From the NCBI RefSeq assembly GCF_030816235.1, contig NZ_JAUSXT010000001.1, positions 2,542,001 to 2,606,000 of the forward strand: a stretch of DNA of 64,000 bases, given 5' to 3'. The stretch's first letter is position 1; each line of letters begins with the position of its first letter. This document shows positions 42,484-51,506 of this stretch, piece by piece. The position numbers were made by a program, and so were the translations under genes. The stretch is from Microbacterium sp. W4I4. GTDB taxonomy: Bacteria > Actinomycetota > Actinomycetes > Actinomycetales > Microbacteriaceae. The notes below the pieces were generated by a model. It was not told the origin of the DNA and made no database searches. It was given only the letters and a program-made list of their open reading frames with translations.

Positions 42484-44561
42484 GTGAAGTCTTACCGTCT
42501 CGCCGGCCTCGTGATCCTCATCGCCGGCGCGACCGCGGGGGTCATCGCGGCCCTCGTCGTCGGGGGCGCCGCCGTGCCCCCGAAACTCCTCGATCCGGGT
42601 CCCGTCGTGATGTGGGGCCTGCCGATCGTCAAGATGATCGCGAACCTCGCCGGCGCCGCGATGCTGGGCTCTCTGGTGCTCGCCCTGTTCGGCCTGCGCA
42701 GCGGCACCCGCCCGTTCGATGTGGCGCTCGACACGGCATCCATCGCCGCCGCACTGTTCACCGTGACCTCCGCGGTCGCAGCGGTCATGACGCTGCTGGC
42801 GGCCTTCAACCCCAAGCTCACGGCCGACAGCTCATTCGGTGACCAGCTGGGCATGTTCCTGCTCACCCTCCCGCTCGGGCAGGCGTGGCTGATCACCGTG
42901 CTGATGGGCGCGGTCATCACCCTGCTCGCCTTCGGATGGCGCGGCTGGACCGGCACGCTGATGACGGCGGTGCTCGCCGCGGCCGCCTTCCTGCCGCTCG
43001 CGACCCAGGGCCACGCCGGTGATCTCGCCGGGCACAACGTCGCCGTCAACGCCATCCTGCTGCACACCGTCGGCGCGGCCGTCTGGATCGGCGGCCTGAT
43101 GCTGCTGGTGGTGCTGCGCGGTTTCGGCAGCAAGACCACGAAGACCAAGACCAAGCAGACCAAGACCAAGAACGCGAAGTCGGATGCCGTGGACATGCCG
43201 CTCCTGGTCAGCCGGTACTCCTCGCTCGCGCTCGCGGCATTCGTGGTCGTCGCGATCTCGGGCATCGCCCGCACCATCGTCGCCGTCGGCTCGTGGGAGG
43301 AGCTGCTCTCTCCGTACGGCCTGATCGTGATCGGCAAGGCGATCCTGCTGATCGCCCTCGGCCTGTTCGGCGCCTGGTACCGTCGCCGGCTCATCCCGCA
43401 CTTCGCCGGTGCGAACTCCGCTGCGAACTCCGGATCGAAGGAGAAGCGCTCGTTCTGGATTCTGGTCCTCGGCGAGCTCGCACTGATGGGCCTGGCATCC
43501 GGCGCGCCGCTGCCGCGCTGGCCCGTACGCCTCCGCCCCAGGGCGACACGGCCCCGGCCGTGCAGACGGCGGCTGAGCGCCTGACCAGCACGCCGCTGCC
43601 GCCCGAGCTCACCCTCGGTCGCTGGTTCACCTCGGTCGACATCGACATCCTGTGGTTCGTGGCGATCGGCTTCGGCGTCTTCCTCTACATCGTGGGCGTC
43701 CTGCGCCTGCACGCGCGCGGCGACCGCTGGCCGGTGCAGCGCACGATCTTCTGGATGGCAGGGCTCCTGCTGCTGCTCTGGGTCACCTCCGGGCCGATCA
43801 ACCTGTACCAGGAGTACCTGTTCAGCATCCACATGCTCGGCCACATGGTGCTGAGCATGGCCATCCCGCTGCTGCTGGTGAGCGGCGCACCCATCACGCT
43901 GGCCCTGCGCGCCATCCACAAACGCGACGACGGCACCCGCGGGGCGCGCGAATGGATCCTGTGGGCGGTGCACTCGCCCTTCTCGCGGGTCGTCACCCAC
44001 CCGTTCGTGGCCGCCGCGATCTTCATCGTGTCGCTGTGGGCGTTCTACTTCACCGACCTGGTGCGCTGGTCGATGTACGACCACCTCGGCCACGAGTGGA
44101 TGGTCGTGCACTTCCTCATCTCGGGCTACCTGTTCGTGATGACGCTGGTCGGCGTGGATCCCATCCCGTACCGGCTGCCGCACGCCGGCCGCATCATCAC
44201 CCTGATCGCCGTGATGGCGATGCACGCCTTCTTCGGCATGGCGATCATGATGCAGTCGGGTCTGATGGTCGCCGAGTGGTTCGGATCCATGGGACGCACC
44301 TGGGGTCCGACGCCGATGGAGGATCAGTACATCGGCGGCGGCATCGCCTGGTCGGTGGGCGAGATCCCGACGCTGATCCTGGCGATCACGGTGGCGATCC
44401 AGTGGTCGCGGTCGGATGACAAGCTGCAGCGTCGCCGCGACCGGTTCACCGACCGCGCCGGCGACGCCGAGCTCGACGAGTACAACGAGAAGCTCGCGAG
44501 GCTGGCCGCGCGGGATCAGCGCGTCGCCGAGCGCGCGCAGGGCACCACGGTGGACCGATAG
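42484..44561 (+). pseudogene. CopD-CtaG copper/cytochrome oxidase assembly fusion with one frameshift
   Basis: Two overlapping frames encode one protein. The first (42484-43584) is a CopD-type membrane domain (QGHAGDLAGHN, HTVGAAVWIGGLMLL) with a Lys/Thr-rich loop (KTTKTKTKQTKTKNAK). After ALMGLASG near 43500 it turns into Arg/Pro-rich nonsense. The frame one base back continues the protein as AAAALARTPPPQGD and then a complete CtaG/DUF1404-type domain (HMLGHMVLSMAIPLLLVSG, HEWMVVHFLISGYLF) to 44561. In actinobacteria these domains are normally one polypeptide. A missing C in GGCGCGCCGCTG (43501-43512) explains it. It may be a pseudogene, a sequencing error, or expressed as two chains (GTG at 43560). 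Confidence 0.8.
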
Positions 44562-44571
44562 CCGACGATCC

Positions 44572-45675
44572 CTACTCGGTGTCGGTATCGCTGTCGGTTT
44601 CGGTATCGGTGTCGGCGTCGGGGGAGCCGACCCGGATCTGCGCCGAACCGTCGGGCAGGATACTGATGGTGCCGTCGACCTGGAAGGGCACGTCCTCCGA
44701 CACGTCGTGCACCGACCCGTCGAAGACCGACTTGATCTTCACGTCGATGTGGGCGACTGCTTCGGTCGTCGGGATCCGCCATTGCGCACCGTCGGGCTCG
44801 ACCGCCACGTGCGGCTGCTGAGCGATCGACCACTTCGGCAGCGTCCCATCGGCGATGCGGTTCTGCACCTCGAGTCCGAACGGGCAGGCGGTTGGAAGCA
44901 GCACCTCCTGGGTCGCGCAGTTCGCGAGGAACTCCTCGACCTTCTGCTGCACGATGCCGATGAACTTCTCGGTCGGCTGCGCCTGGACCTCCACGGGTGT
45001 GCTGGCCAGCGCCGTATCGGCGAGCACGCGGACCCCGGGGGTCGCGGAGATCGCCGTGTCGACGGTCACGGAGTAGACGCCGGGGGTGAACACCAGCAGG
45101 TGCAGGGGATCCAGTGGCTTCGCGTCGGCGCCGTGGGCGGACACCTGACGGCGGTCCAGCTCGAATCCGTTGACCGCGAAGACGTCGGCTCCGCGCACGG
45201 TGAGCTCGATCTCGGCGAGCGGGCTGCGCTCGAAGCGCCAGTTCGGCACCACGCCGATCCAGCCGTCCTGCACCACCGAGTAGGTGGACGTTCCGTGCGC
45301 GCCGCCGGCCAGATACGAGGCGGTCACCTTGTGGACGCCGTCCTTCTGCTTCTCTGCGGTGATCCCGTAGTCGGTCAGCGAGCCCAGCGCGGAGGTGCGC
45401 AGCAGCGCCTCGGATGCTGCTGCATCGATCTCGGCATCGCCATTCAGAGCCAGGTCGACTGAGACTCCCGGCACCCGCAGTGCGTCCGCGGCGCGCCCGG
45501 TGGCGAGCAGATCGAGGTAGCGCTGCACGAAGGCCGACGGGCTGTAGATCTGCTGGTAGAGCGAGAGGCCGCCGGCGCCGAGGGCGGCGATGAGCAGAAC
45601 TCCGATGACGGCGAGGATGCCGAGGTCGATTCGGAGCACGGCTCGCCGCCGTGACACCGTCCGCCCCTGCATCAT
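44572..45675 (-). CDS. Membrane-anchored secreted protein, unknown function
   Basis: 367 residues: one N-terminal helix (LGILAVIGVLLIAALGAGGL) and a long extracytoplasmic part, with two Cys (NCATQEVLLPTACPFG) that could form a disulphide. The C-terminus is a low-complexity acidic tail (DADTDTETDSDTDTE) from a degenerate 6-bp repeat (44579-44620). No family recognised. Convergent with the copD-ctaG gene; only 10 bp separate their ends. Confidence 0.7.
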   Translation of the reverse strand: MMQGRTVSRRRAVLRIDLGILAVIGVLLIAALGAGGLSLYQQIYSPSAFVQRYLDLLATGRAADALRVPGVSVDLALNGDAEIDAAASEALLRTSALGSLTDYGITAEKQKDGVHKVTASYLAGGAHGTSTYSVVQDGWIGVVPNWRFERSPLAEIELTVRGADVFAVNGFELDRRQVSAHGADAKPLDPLHLLVFTPGVYSVTVDTAISATPGVRVLADTALASTPVEVQAQPTEKFIGIVQQKVEEFLANCATQEVLLPTACPFGLEVQNRIADGTLPKWSIAQQPHVAVEPDGAQWRIPTTEAVAHIDVKIKSVFDGSVHDVSEDVPFQVDGTISILPDGSAQIRVGSPDADTDTETDSDTDTE

Positions 45676-45764
45676 GGCGCAAGTCTAGGGATCTGGCCTG
45701 GGACGAAGCCGTGATGCGCACGCCCGTCGACATTCGCGGACTCACGCGGACCGCGCGGGGGACT

Positions 45765-45770
45765 TAACAT
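45765..45770 (+). promoter_or_regulatory. -10 element TAACAT of the helicase gene, leaderless
   Basis: TAACAT then 7 nt then GTG at 45778. An ATG overlaps the hexamer at 45769 and so cannot be the start if this promoter is used. Confidence 0.5.
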
Positions 45771-45777
45771 GGGGTGC

Positions 45778-47169
45778 GTGCCCGTGACCCTCTCCGACGA
45801 ACAGCAGGCGCTGTTCCGACTCATCGAGGACACCGACGAGCATGTCTTCATCACGGGCCGGGCAGGCACCGGAAAGTCGACGCTGCTGCAGCATTTCGCG
45901 TGGAACACCGAGAAGCAGATCGCGATCTGCGCGCCGACCGGTGTGGCGGCACTGAACGTCGAGGGGCAGACGATCCACTCGCTGTTCCGGTTGCCGATCG
46001 GGCTGATCGCCGAGAGCGAGATCGACCAGTCGGATGCCACGCGCCGCATCCTCAATGCCATCCAGACCCTCGTCATCGACGAGATCTCGATGGTCAACGC
46101 CGATCTGATGGATGCCATCGACCGGTCGCTGCGTCAGGCCAGGGGCAAGCGCGGCCTGCCGTTCGGAGGCGTGCAGGTGGTGATGTTCGGCGACCCGTAT
46201 CAGCTGGCGCCGGTGCCGCCGCGCGGCGACGAGCTGCGTTACATCCAGGACCACTACCGCTCGTTCTGGTTCTTCGACGCGAAGGTGTGGACCGGTGGCA
46301 TCGCCCCTTCGACAGGCTCAGGGACCCAACAACTGCTGGACATCGGCGAGCACGGCGCGAAGCTGCAAGTGCACGAGCTGGTGCAGATCCACCGGCAGGC
46401 CGACGACGGCTTCAAGGCCATGCTGAACGCGGTGCGCTACGGCCGGGTGACCGCCGAGATCGCCGAGACGCTGAACACGCAGGGCGCCCGCACGCCCCCG
46501 GAGCCCGAGCCGGGCGAGGTGCCGATCATCACGCTCGCCACCCGCAACGACATCGTCAACAGCATCAACAGTCGTCACCTCGCCGCGCTCGCCGGCCGTG
46601 AGCAGACCGCCCACGCCGAGGTCTCGGGCGATTTCGGGCGCGGCGAGGCCAACTATCCCGCCGACTCCGAACTCAAGCTCAAGGTCGGCGCGCAGGTGAT
46701 GTTCCTCCGCAACGACGTGGCCATGCAGGGCGAGCCGCCCCGCTGGGTGAACGGGTCGATCGGCACCGTCACCCGCATCCTCGGAGGATCGGTGCGGGTG
46801 GACATCGACGGCGAGGAGTTCGATGTGGAGCCCGCCGTCTGGGAGCGGTTCCGCTACGCGTACAACCCCGGCACGAAGACGCTCTCCCGCGAGGTCGTCG
46901 CGGAGTTCACGCAGTTCCCGCTGCGGTTGGCGTGGGCGGTGACGATCCACAAGTCGCAGGGCAAGACCTACGATCGGGCGATCATCGACCTGGGATCCGG
47001 CGCGTTCGCCCCCGGGCAGACCTACGTGGCCCTGTCCCGGCTCACCGCACTCGACGGGCTCTATCTCTCGCGCCCGCTGCGCCCCCGCGACATCCGCGTG
47101 GACGAGGATGTGCGCCGCTTCATGCGCGAGGCGTGGGAGGCGCGGCAGGCTGAGAAGGTGGAGAGCTGA
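45778..47169 (+). CDS. Pif1/RecD-type ATP-dependent DNA helicase
   Basis: 463 residues, superfamily 1B. Walker A GRAGTGKST, motif II IDEISMVNADL, GDPYQLAPVPP (motif III) and the late motif WAVTIHKSQGKTYDRAIIDL (V) with FAPGQTYVALSRLTAL (VI). An 11-residue insertion near residue 177 (APSTGSGTQQ) comes from a dispersed repeat read in frame. Short Pif1-like helicases of this type are widespread in actinobacteria; their role is probably genome maintenance at hard-to-replicate sites. Alternative starts: 45769, 45784. Confidence 0.88.
   Translation: MPVTLSDEQQALFRLIEDTDEHVFITGRAGTGKSTLLQHFAWNTEKQIAICAPTGVAALNVEGQTIHSLFRLPIGLIAESEIDQSDATRRILNAIQTLVIDEISMVNADLMDAIDRSLRQARGKRGLPFGGVQVVMFGDPYQLAPVPPRGDELRYIQDHYRSFWFFDAKVWTGGIAPSTGSGTQQLLDIGEHGAKLQVHELVQIHRQADDGFKAMLNAVRYGRVTAEIAETLNTQGARTPPEPEPGEVPIITLATRNDIVNSINSRHLAALAGREQTAHAEVSGDFGRGEANYPADSELKLKVGAQVMFLRNDVAMQGEPPRWVNGSIGTVTRILGGSVRVDIDGEEFDVEPAVWERFRYAYNPGTKTLSREVVAEFTQFPLRLAWAVTIHKSQGKTYDRAIIDLGSGAFAPGQTYVALSRLTALDGLYLSRPLRPRDIRVDEDVRRFMREAWEARQAEKVES
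46304..46329. repeat. Dispersed CCCTTCGACAGGCTCAGGGACC-type repeat inside the helicase gene
   Basis: CCCTTCG and GCTCAGGGACC flank ACAG. Read on the other strand it is GGTCCCTGAGC then CTGT then CGAAGGG, the same ends as the repeat in the E2 gene. It is in frame and adds a Ser/Gly-rich loop. Confidence 0.75.
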
Positions 47170-47210
47170 AGAGCGGATGCCATGACAGGCGGGCTTTCAG
47201 ACTTCGCGTT

Positions 47211-47216
47211 CTAGAC
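47211..47216 (+). promoter_or_regulatory. -10 element TAGACT of the serine-hydrolase-like gene
   Basis: TAGACT followed by a short leader that contains GGAGAG at ribosome-site spacing before ATG 47248; this gene is leadered, unlike many neighbours. Confidence 0.45.
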
Positions 47217-47247
47217 TCGGAGGATCCAACTCGGAGAGAGTCGATCT

Positions 47248-48534
47248 ATGCACCTTCGTTCGTCGCGCCGTCTGCGCGCTGCCGTCGGCGGCGCCGTCGC
47301 CCTCGTTCTCGCACTCACCGGGTGCTCTGCATCCGAACCTGAGTTCTCGTACACGCCGCCGAAGCAGGTGGATGCGAAGCTCCCCGACGACGTCGCGACG
47401 CAGCTGCAGACCGCCGTCGAGAACGCCATGGTCGCGACCGGCTCATCCGGCGCCATCGTCGGCGTGTGGGTGCCGTGGAGCGGCGAGTGGGTGACCGGAC
47501 TCGGCACGCAGGCCGCGGGCGATGACACCAAGGTCACCACCGACATGTCCTTCCGTGTGGGCGCCGTCACCCGCATGATGACCTGCGACGTGCTGTACGG
47601 TATGGCGGATGACGGCAAGGTCAAGCTCGACGCGCCCGTTCCGAAGTACGTCTCCGGCGTAGCGGACCTCAGCGACATCACCCTGCTCGACCTGTGCAAC
47701 GGCACCAGCGGCGTCGGCTCCTCCGAATCCGCGGCGAAGCCGTACTGGCTGAACACGCCTGATCGCGAATGGGCGCCCCTGCAGCTGGCCAGCTTCGGTC
47801 TGGGCGTGCAGCGCGGAGCCGCGCACACGACCTACCGCGATTCGGATGCCGGCTACCTCATGCTCGGTCTCGCGCTGGAGCGCATCTCGGGTGAGAGCGC
47901 AGCCCAGCTGATCTCGAAGTACGTCACCACCCCGCTGGAGCTGAATTCCACCTCGCTCCCCTCGCCCGCGGCTGCGGTCCCGAAGCCCGCACCGGCTCTG
48001 AAGGGCGCCTTCCTGCCCGCGGTCGAGGGCGGATACGACTGCACAGCCCCGGTCGATGTCACCAAGAGCTCCTCGAGCATCGGATTCACCAACTCGGGTG
48101 CGGTCTCGACCATCACCGACCTCGGCCGCTATGTGCAGGCCGAGGCGCGTCAGGCGCTGCGCAAGAAGAACGCCACCCCGGCGCGCTACGGCGCCCCGCT
48201 GCCGTCGGGCCCCAAGGCTGCGAGCTGGTACCAGGCGACCGGAGGGGCGTATCTGGTCGGGTCGATGATCGGCCAGCACGGCTGGGTACCCGGGTACGCG
48301 ACGGCCGCGTACTCCGACCCCGAGACCGGCTTCACGGTGGCGGTCACGCTGAACAACTCGTCCACCGGCGGCGGCACCGCCGCCTACCTCGCTTGGGAGC
48401 TCGCCGCGATCGCATCGAAGGCTCCGGCGGCGAAGGGTCAGACGGCGCCCGAGTTCGGACTGCCGTTCACGGCCGAGCAGTACGGTCAGACCATCGCCGA
48501 CGGGGCGATCTGCAAGGCTCCCGCCGCGAAGTGA
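47248..48534 (+). CDS. Serine-hydrolase (class C beta-lactamase fold) lipoprotein, catalytic residues lost
   Basis: 428 residues, lipoprotein signal to ALTGC (Cys26). The fold of beta-lactamase/DD-peptidase-like serine hydrolases is clear from SFRVGAVTRMMTCDVLYGMA, VSGVADLSDITLLDLCNGTSG and HGWVPGYATAAYSDPETG. But the SxxK motif (normally GSVTK) reads GAVTR (105-109), so both nucleophilic Ser and Lys are missing, and the YxN motif is Tyr196-Arg-Asp. It is probably a cell-surface pseudoenzyme that binds peptidoglycan or a protein partner. Transcribed with the helicase gene or from its own TAGACT promoter. Confidence 0.8.
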   Translation: MHLRSSRRLRAAVGGAVALVLALTGCSASEPEFSYTPPKQVDAKLPDDVATQLQTAVENAMVATGSSGAIVGVWVPWSGEWVTGLGTQAAGDDTKVTTDMSFRVGAVTRMMTCDVLYGMADDGKVKLDAPVPKYVSGVADLSDITLLDLCNGTSGVGSSESAAKPYWLNTPDREWAPLQLASFGLGVQRGAAHTTYRDSDAGYLMLGLALERISGESAAQLISKYVTTPLELNSTSLPSPAAAVPKPAPALKGAFLPAVEGGYDCTAPVDVTKSSSSIGFTNSGAVSTITDLGRYVQAEARQALRKKNATPARYGAPLPSGPKAASWYQATGGAYLVGSMIGQHGWVPGYATAAYSDPETGFTVAVTLNNSSTGGGTAAYLAWELAAIASKAPAAKGQTAPEFGLPFTAEQYGQTIADGAICKAPAAK

Positions 48535-48546
48535 GAGGATGGAGGG

Positions 48547-49152
48547 GTGCGCCCCTCCCGCAGAATCCCGCTCCTCCGCGGGCTCGTCGGCGCCTCGTTC
48601 GCGACGTTCATCGCGCTGGCATCGCATGTGTGGGTCGGCGGTGGGATGCCCGGGATGCTGGGAATCGCCGTGCCGTGGCTGCTGTCGCTGACCGTCTGCA
48701 CTCTGCTGGCGGGCGTGCTGGCAGGCCGGCGCCTGTCGATCGCCCGACTGAGCCTGTCGGTGCTCGCCTCGCAGCTGCTGTTCCACGCCCTGTTCGTGCT
48801 CGGCAGCATCACGCCGACCGGCGCACTCGCGCCGCATGTGCACGGCGCCCTGCCCTTGGCGTTCTCCGGTGAGCCCGTGCTGGTGCCCGAGGATGCGGGC
48901 ATGTGGATCGCGCACGGCGTCGCCGCCGTGCTGACGATCGTCGCGCTGCACCGCGGAGAGCTGATCGTCAGGGCGCTGCTCGCCGTGGCATCCGATCTCG
49001 CCACCTGGCTGCGCCGGATGGTGCCCACCGGGATCCTTGTCGCCCTCGACTTGCCCGCGCTGCGGCACTGGATCGCGACTCCCGCGCCCGTGCGGCGTGA
49101 GCCGTTCCGCGCGGAGATCCACCGCCGGGGCCCTCCTCTCCGTCTCATCTGA
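48547..49152 (+). CDS. Polytopic membrane protein, unknown function
   Basis: 201 residues, four or five helices followed by a basic cytoplasmic tail. His residues in FALASHVWVGG-like and LAPHVHGALPL regions sit at membrane edges and could bind metal. No family recognised; the neighbour downstream is copC, and similar small membrane proteins often accompany copper genes. GTG start 12 bp after the previous stop. Confidence 0.6.
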   Translation: MRPSRRIPLLRGLVGASFATFIALASHVWVGGGMPGMLGIAVPWLLSLTVCTLLAGVLAGRRLSIARLSLSVLASQLLFHALFVLGSITPTGALAPHVHGALPLAFSGEPVLVPEDAGMWIAHGVAAVLTIVALHRGELIVRALLAVASDLATWLRRMVPTGILVALDLPALRHWIATPAPVRREPFRAEIHRRGPPLRLI

Positions 49153-49248
49153 TCCTTCGCGCAGCTTCCCGCTGCGCCCGCGGTCGTGCACGCGCACGCC
49201 GTCCACAGATGCAGACGCCGCGCAGCGGCATCCGAGAGAGGCTTTTCC

Positions 49249-49830
49249 ATGTTCCGTATCCGCACCGCACTGGCGGGGGCCGCCGTGGCCGTCGTCGCCA
49301 TGCTCGCCGTCGCCGCCCCGGCATCCGCCCACGACGAGCTCGTGTCGAGCTCACCGGCCTTCGACGCGCAGCTCACCGCCGCACCCGAGCAGGTCGTGCT
49401 CACCTTCTCGGGCGACCTGCTCGCGCTGGCGGACGACAACAACGGCACCGCGATGACCGTCGTCGACGAGTCCGGCACCGACTGGGTGGCAGGCGACCCC
49501 GTGATCAATGCGGACACCCTGACCGTGCCGCTGAAGAGCGGCATGCCGAACGGGTCCTTCACGGTCACCTGGCAGGTCGTGTCCAGCGACGGGCACCCCA
49601 CGTCGGGCGACTATGCGTTCTCGCTCGCCGGGGCGGCGCCGAGCCCGACCGCGACGACGCCCGCGGAGACCACGCAGCCCTCGTCGACGCCTGCCGCGCA
49701 GGCTCCGACCGAGACGGAGGCGGCGCCCTGGCCGCTGCTGATCGGACTGGGAGTCGTGCTGCTGGTCGCGATCGTGCTCGTCATCGTGATCTCCGCGCGC
49801 AAGAACTCCGCGCGCAAGCGCCGGAGCTGA
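49249..49830 (+). CDS. copC: CopC-domain copper resistance protein with membrane anchor
   Basis: 193 residues. Signal peptide cut before HDELVSSSPAFDAQLTAAP, so the mature protein begins with the His that ligates Cu(II) in CopC; SSDGHPTSGDYAFS supplies the Asp and second His. After a Thr/Pro/Ala linker, a C-terminal helix (LLIGLGVVLLVAIVLVIVIS) and basic tail anchor it outside the membrane. It probably supplies or binds periplasmic copper for the CopD-type protein encoded about 5 kb upstream. Confidence 0.9.
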   Translation: MFRIRTALAGAAVAVVAMLAVAAPASAHDELVSSSPAFDAQLTAAPEQVVLTFSGDLLALADDNNGTAMTVVDESGTDWVAGDPVINADTLTVPLKSGMPNGSFTVTWQVVSSDGHPTSGDYAFSLAGAAPSPTATTPAETTQPSSTPAAQAPTETEAAPWPLLIGLGVVLLVAIVLVIVISARKNSARKRRS

Positions 49831-49838
49831 CCGCACCG

Positions 49839-49915
49839 GCTCGGGAGGAGAACTCACGCTCGGGAGGAGGATTCTGCGGGATTCTTCCTCCCCAGGTGGA
49901 GTTCTCCTCCTGAGC
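49839..49915. repeat. Nested inverted repeat, GGGAGGAG family, copy C
   Basis: GCTCGGGAGGAGAACTC (49839-49855) faces GAGTTCTCCTCCTGAGC (49899-49915) with one G-T wobble; inner GGGAGGAGGATTC (49862-49874) faces ATTCTTCCTCCC. It begins 8 bp after the copC stop, the same spacing as copy B after its gene. Confidence 0.85.
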
Positions 49916-49945
49916 GTGCGACGGCTCCGGGACGGCGCTGTCGCA

Positions 49946-49951
49946 TACTCT
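49946..49951 (+). promoter_or_regulatory. -10 element TACTCT, leaderless
   Basis: TACTCT, 6 nt, ATG at 49958 of the DUF1003 gene. Confidence 0.5.
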
Positions 49952-49957
49952 TCGTCT

Positions 49958-50359
49958 ATGACGCGCCCCACGCAGAACTGGCATGAACACCACACTGAGA
50001 CTCTGACCACCGGCCAGCGGGCAGCCGACCGTCTGCGGAACGGGATGGGCTCCTGGATGTTCATCGGGATCTTCCTGGCTCTGATGGTCGCCTGGTCGAT
50101 CATCAACACGACCGCAGTGGCCTGGGATCCGTACCCGTACATTCTGCTCAATCTCTTCCTGAGTATGCTGGCCGGTCTTCAGGGTGCGATCCTCCTGATC
50201 GCCGCTCGGCGTCAGGATGCGCTTGCAGCGGCGCTGGCGCAGCATGACTTCGAGACGAACGTCTCCGCGAAGTTGGAGATCGAGGAGTTGATGGCGATCA
50301 ACCGTGAACAGCTCGCACTGCTCAGAGAGCTCCGCGCGCAAGACACCCGTCCGCAGTGA
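49958..50359 (+). CDS. DUF1003 membrane protein
   Basis: 133 residues with two helices and the DUF1003 signature GSWMFIGIFLALMVAWSIIN ... WDPYPYILLNLFLSMLAGLQ, then a helical cytoplasmic tail (LEIEELMAINREQLALLREL). Function unknown. Convergent with the exporter gene at 50382. Confidence 0.85.
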   Translation: MTRPTQNWHEHHTETLTTGQRAADRLRNGMGSWMFIGIFLALMVAWSIINTTAVAWDPYPYILLNLFLSMLAGLQGAILLIAARRQDALAAALAQHDFETNVSAKLEIEELMAINREQLALLRELRAQDTRPQ

Positions 50360-50381
50360 AGGACGCCATCCGCCAGGTCGG

Positions 50382-51449
50382 TCAGCCGCGCAGGGCGGCC
50401 GTCGCGGCGATCGTCGCCAGCGCGGTGACCGTGACGAGGATCCACAGCATTCCGCCGAGAGCCAGTGGCCGCCAGCCCGCGCGACGCAGGGCGGGGATGT
50501 CGGTGGACAGTCCGATGCCGGCGAGAGCCATGGCGATCAGGAACACGCTGGCGTGCACGAGCACTTCGCGCGGACCATCCGGGATCACCCCGGTGGAGTT
50601 CACGATCGCGACGATCACGAAGCCGATCAGGAACCACGGCACGAGCTTCGCGATGCGCCGGCCGGTGAGCGGCTGCCCGTCGGCGCTGCGTCGCGCCTCC
50701 ATGACCGACAGTCCGATGCTGATCGGGATGATCATCAGCGTGCGCACGAGCTTGACGACAACGGCGAAGCCGAGGGCAGCGGTGCTGAAGACCCCGGCTG
50801 CGGCGACCACCGAGCTGGTGTCGTTCACGGCGGTGCCGGCGAACAGCCCGAAGGTGTGCGGGTCGAGGTTCAGCGCGTGTCCGATGAGCGGGAAGAGCAC
50901 CACGGCGAGGATGTTGAACAGGAAGATCGTCGACACGGCGTAGGCGATCTCGGCGCCGGCCGCGCCGATCACCGGCGAGACGGCGGCGATGGCCGATGCC
51001 CCGCAGATGCCGGTGCCCACGCCGATCAGGGTGGTCAGGCGGCGCTCGGTGCGCAGCATCCGTCCCAATCCCCAGGCGCCCAGCAGACAGACCACGAGTG
51101 TGGTCAGCATGATCGGCAGCGACTCGAGGCCGACCTTCGCGATCGCGCCGATCGAGAGCTGCACGCCCAGCAGCACGACGGCCAGCTGCAGCAGGAACTT
51201 GCCGGAGTAGGCGATGCCGGGCTGCACCCGGGCATCTGCCTGCTCATGTCCGACCATCGCCCGGGGGCGCAGCAGCGACAGCAGCACCCCGATCACGATC
51301 GCCGGAACCGCTGAGCCGAGCACGGGCCAGATCGCTCCGATGCCCGTCGCGACCAGGGCGATCGCCGCGGTGACCAGCACGCCCGGGAGTACGTCGATGC
51401 CGCGGTGGCCGAGGCGGGTGGGGAGGGTCTGCACGGGGGACAGCTGCAT
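50382..51449 (-). CDS. YeiH/UPF0324-family putative exporter
   Basis: 355 residues, about ten helices. GTGICGASAIAAVSPVIGA and GLFAGTAVNDTSSVVAAAG are the paired re-entrant-loop signatures of UPF0324 (YeiH), linked to sulfate or cysteate-type anion export. Divergent from a LysR gene, the arrangement of yeiH-yeiE in enterobacteria. Start uncertain: ATG 51449 has GATGCT 6 nt upstream, ATG 51470 adds seven residues. Confidence 0.85.
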   Translation of the reverse strand: MQLSPVQTLPTRLGHRGIDVLPGVLVTAAIALVATGIGAIWPVLGSAVPAIVIGVLLSLLRPRAMVGHEQADARVQPGIAYSGKFLLQLAVVLLGVQLSIGAIAKVGLESLPIMLTTLVVCLLGAWGLGRMLRTERRLTTLIGVGTGICGASAIAAVSPVIGAAGAEIAYAVSTIFLFNILAVVLFPLIGHALNLDPHTFGLFAGTAVNDTSSVVAAAGVFSTAALGFAVVVKLVRTLMIIPISIGLSVMEARRSADGQPLTGRRIAKLVPWFLIGFVIVAIVNSTGVIPDGPREVLVHASVFLIAMALAGIGLSTDIPALRRAGWRPLALGGMLWILVTVTALATIAATAALRG

Positions 51450-51506
51450 CCGTCCAGCATCTCGGATCATGTGATCGGCCGGTAGGGGCCGCACGCCGAT
51501 AGGGGT

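Noticed and set aside
44579..44625. Hexameric repeat as a phase-variation tract
   Set aside because: The unit is 6 bp and degenerate, so slippage would not shift the frame; it encodes an acidic tail.
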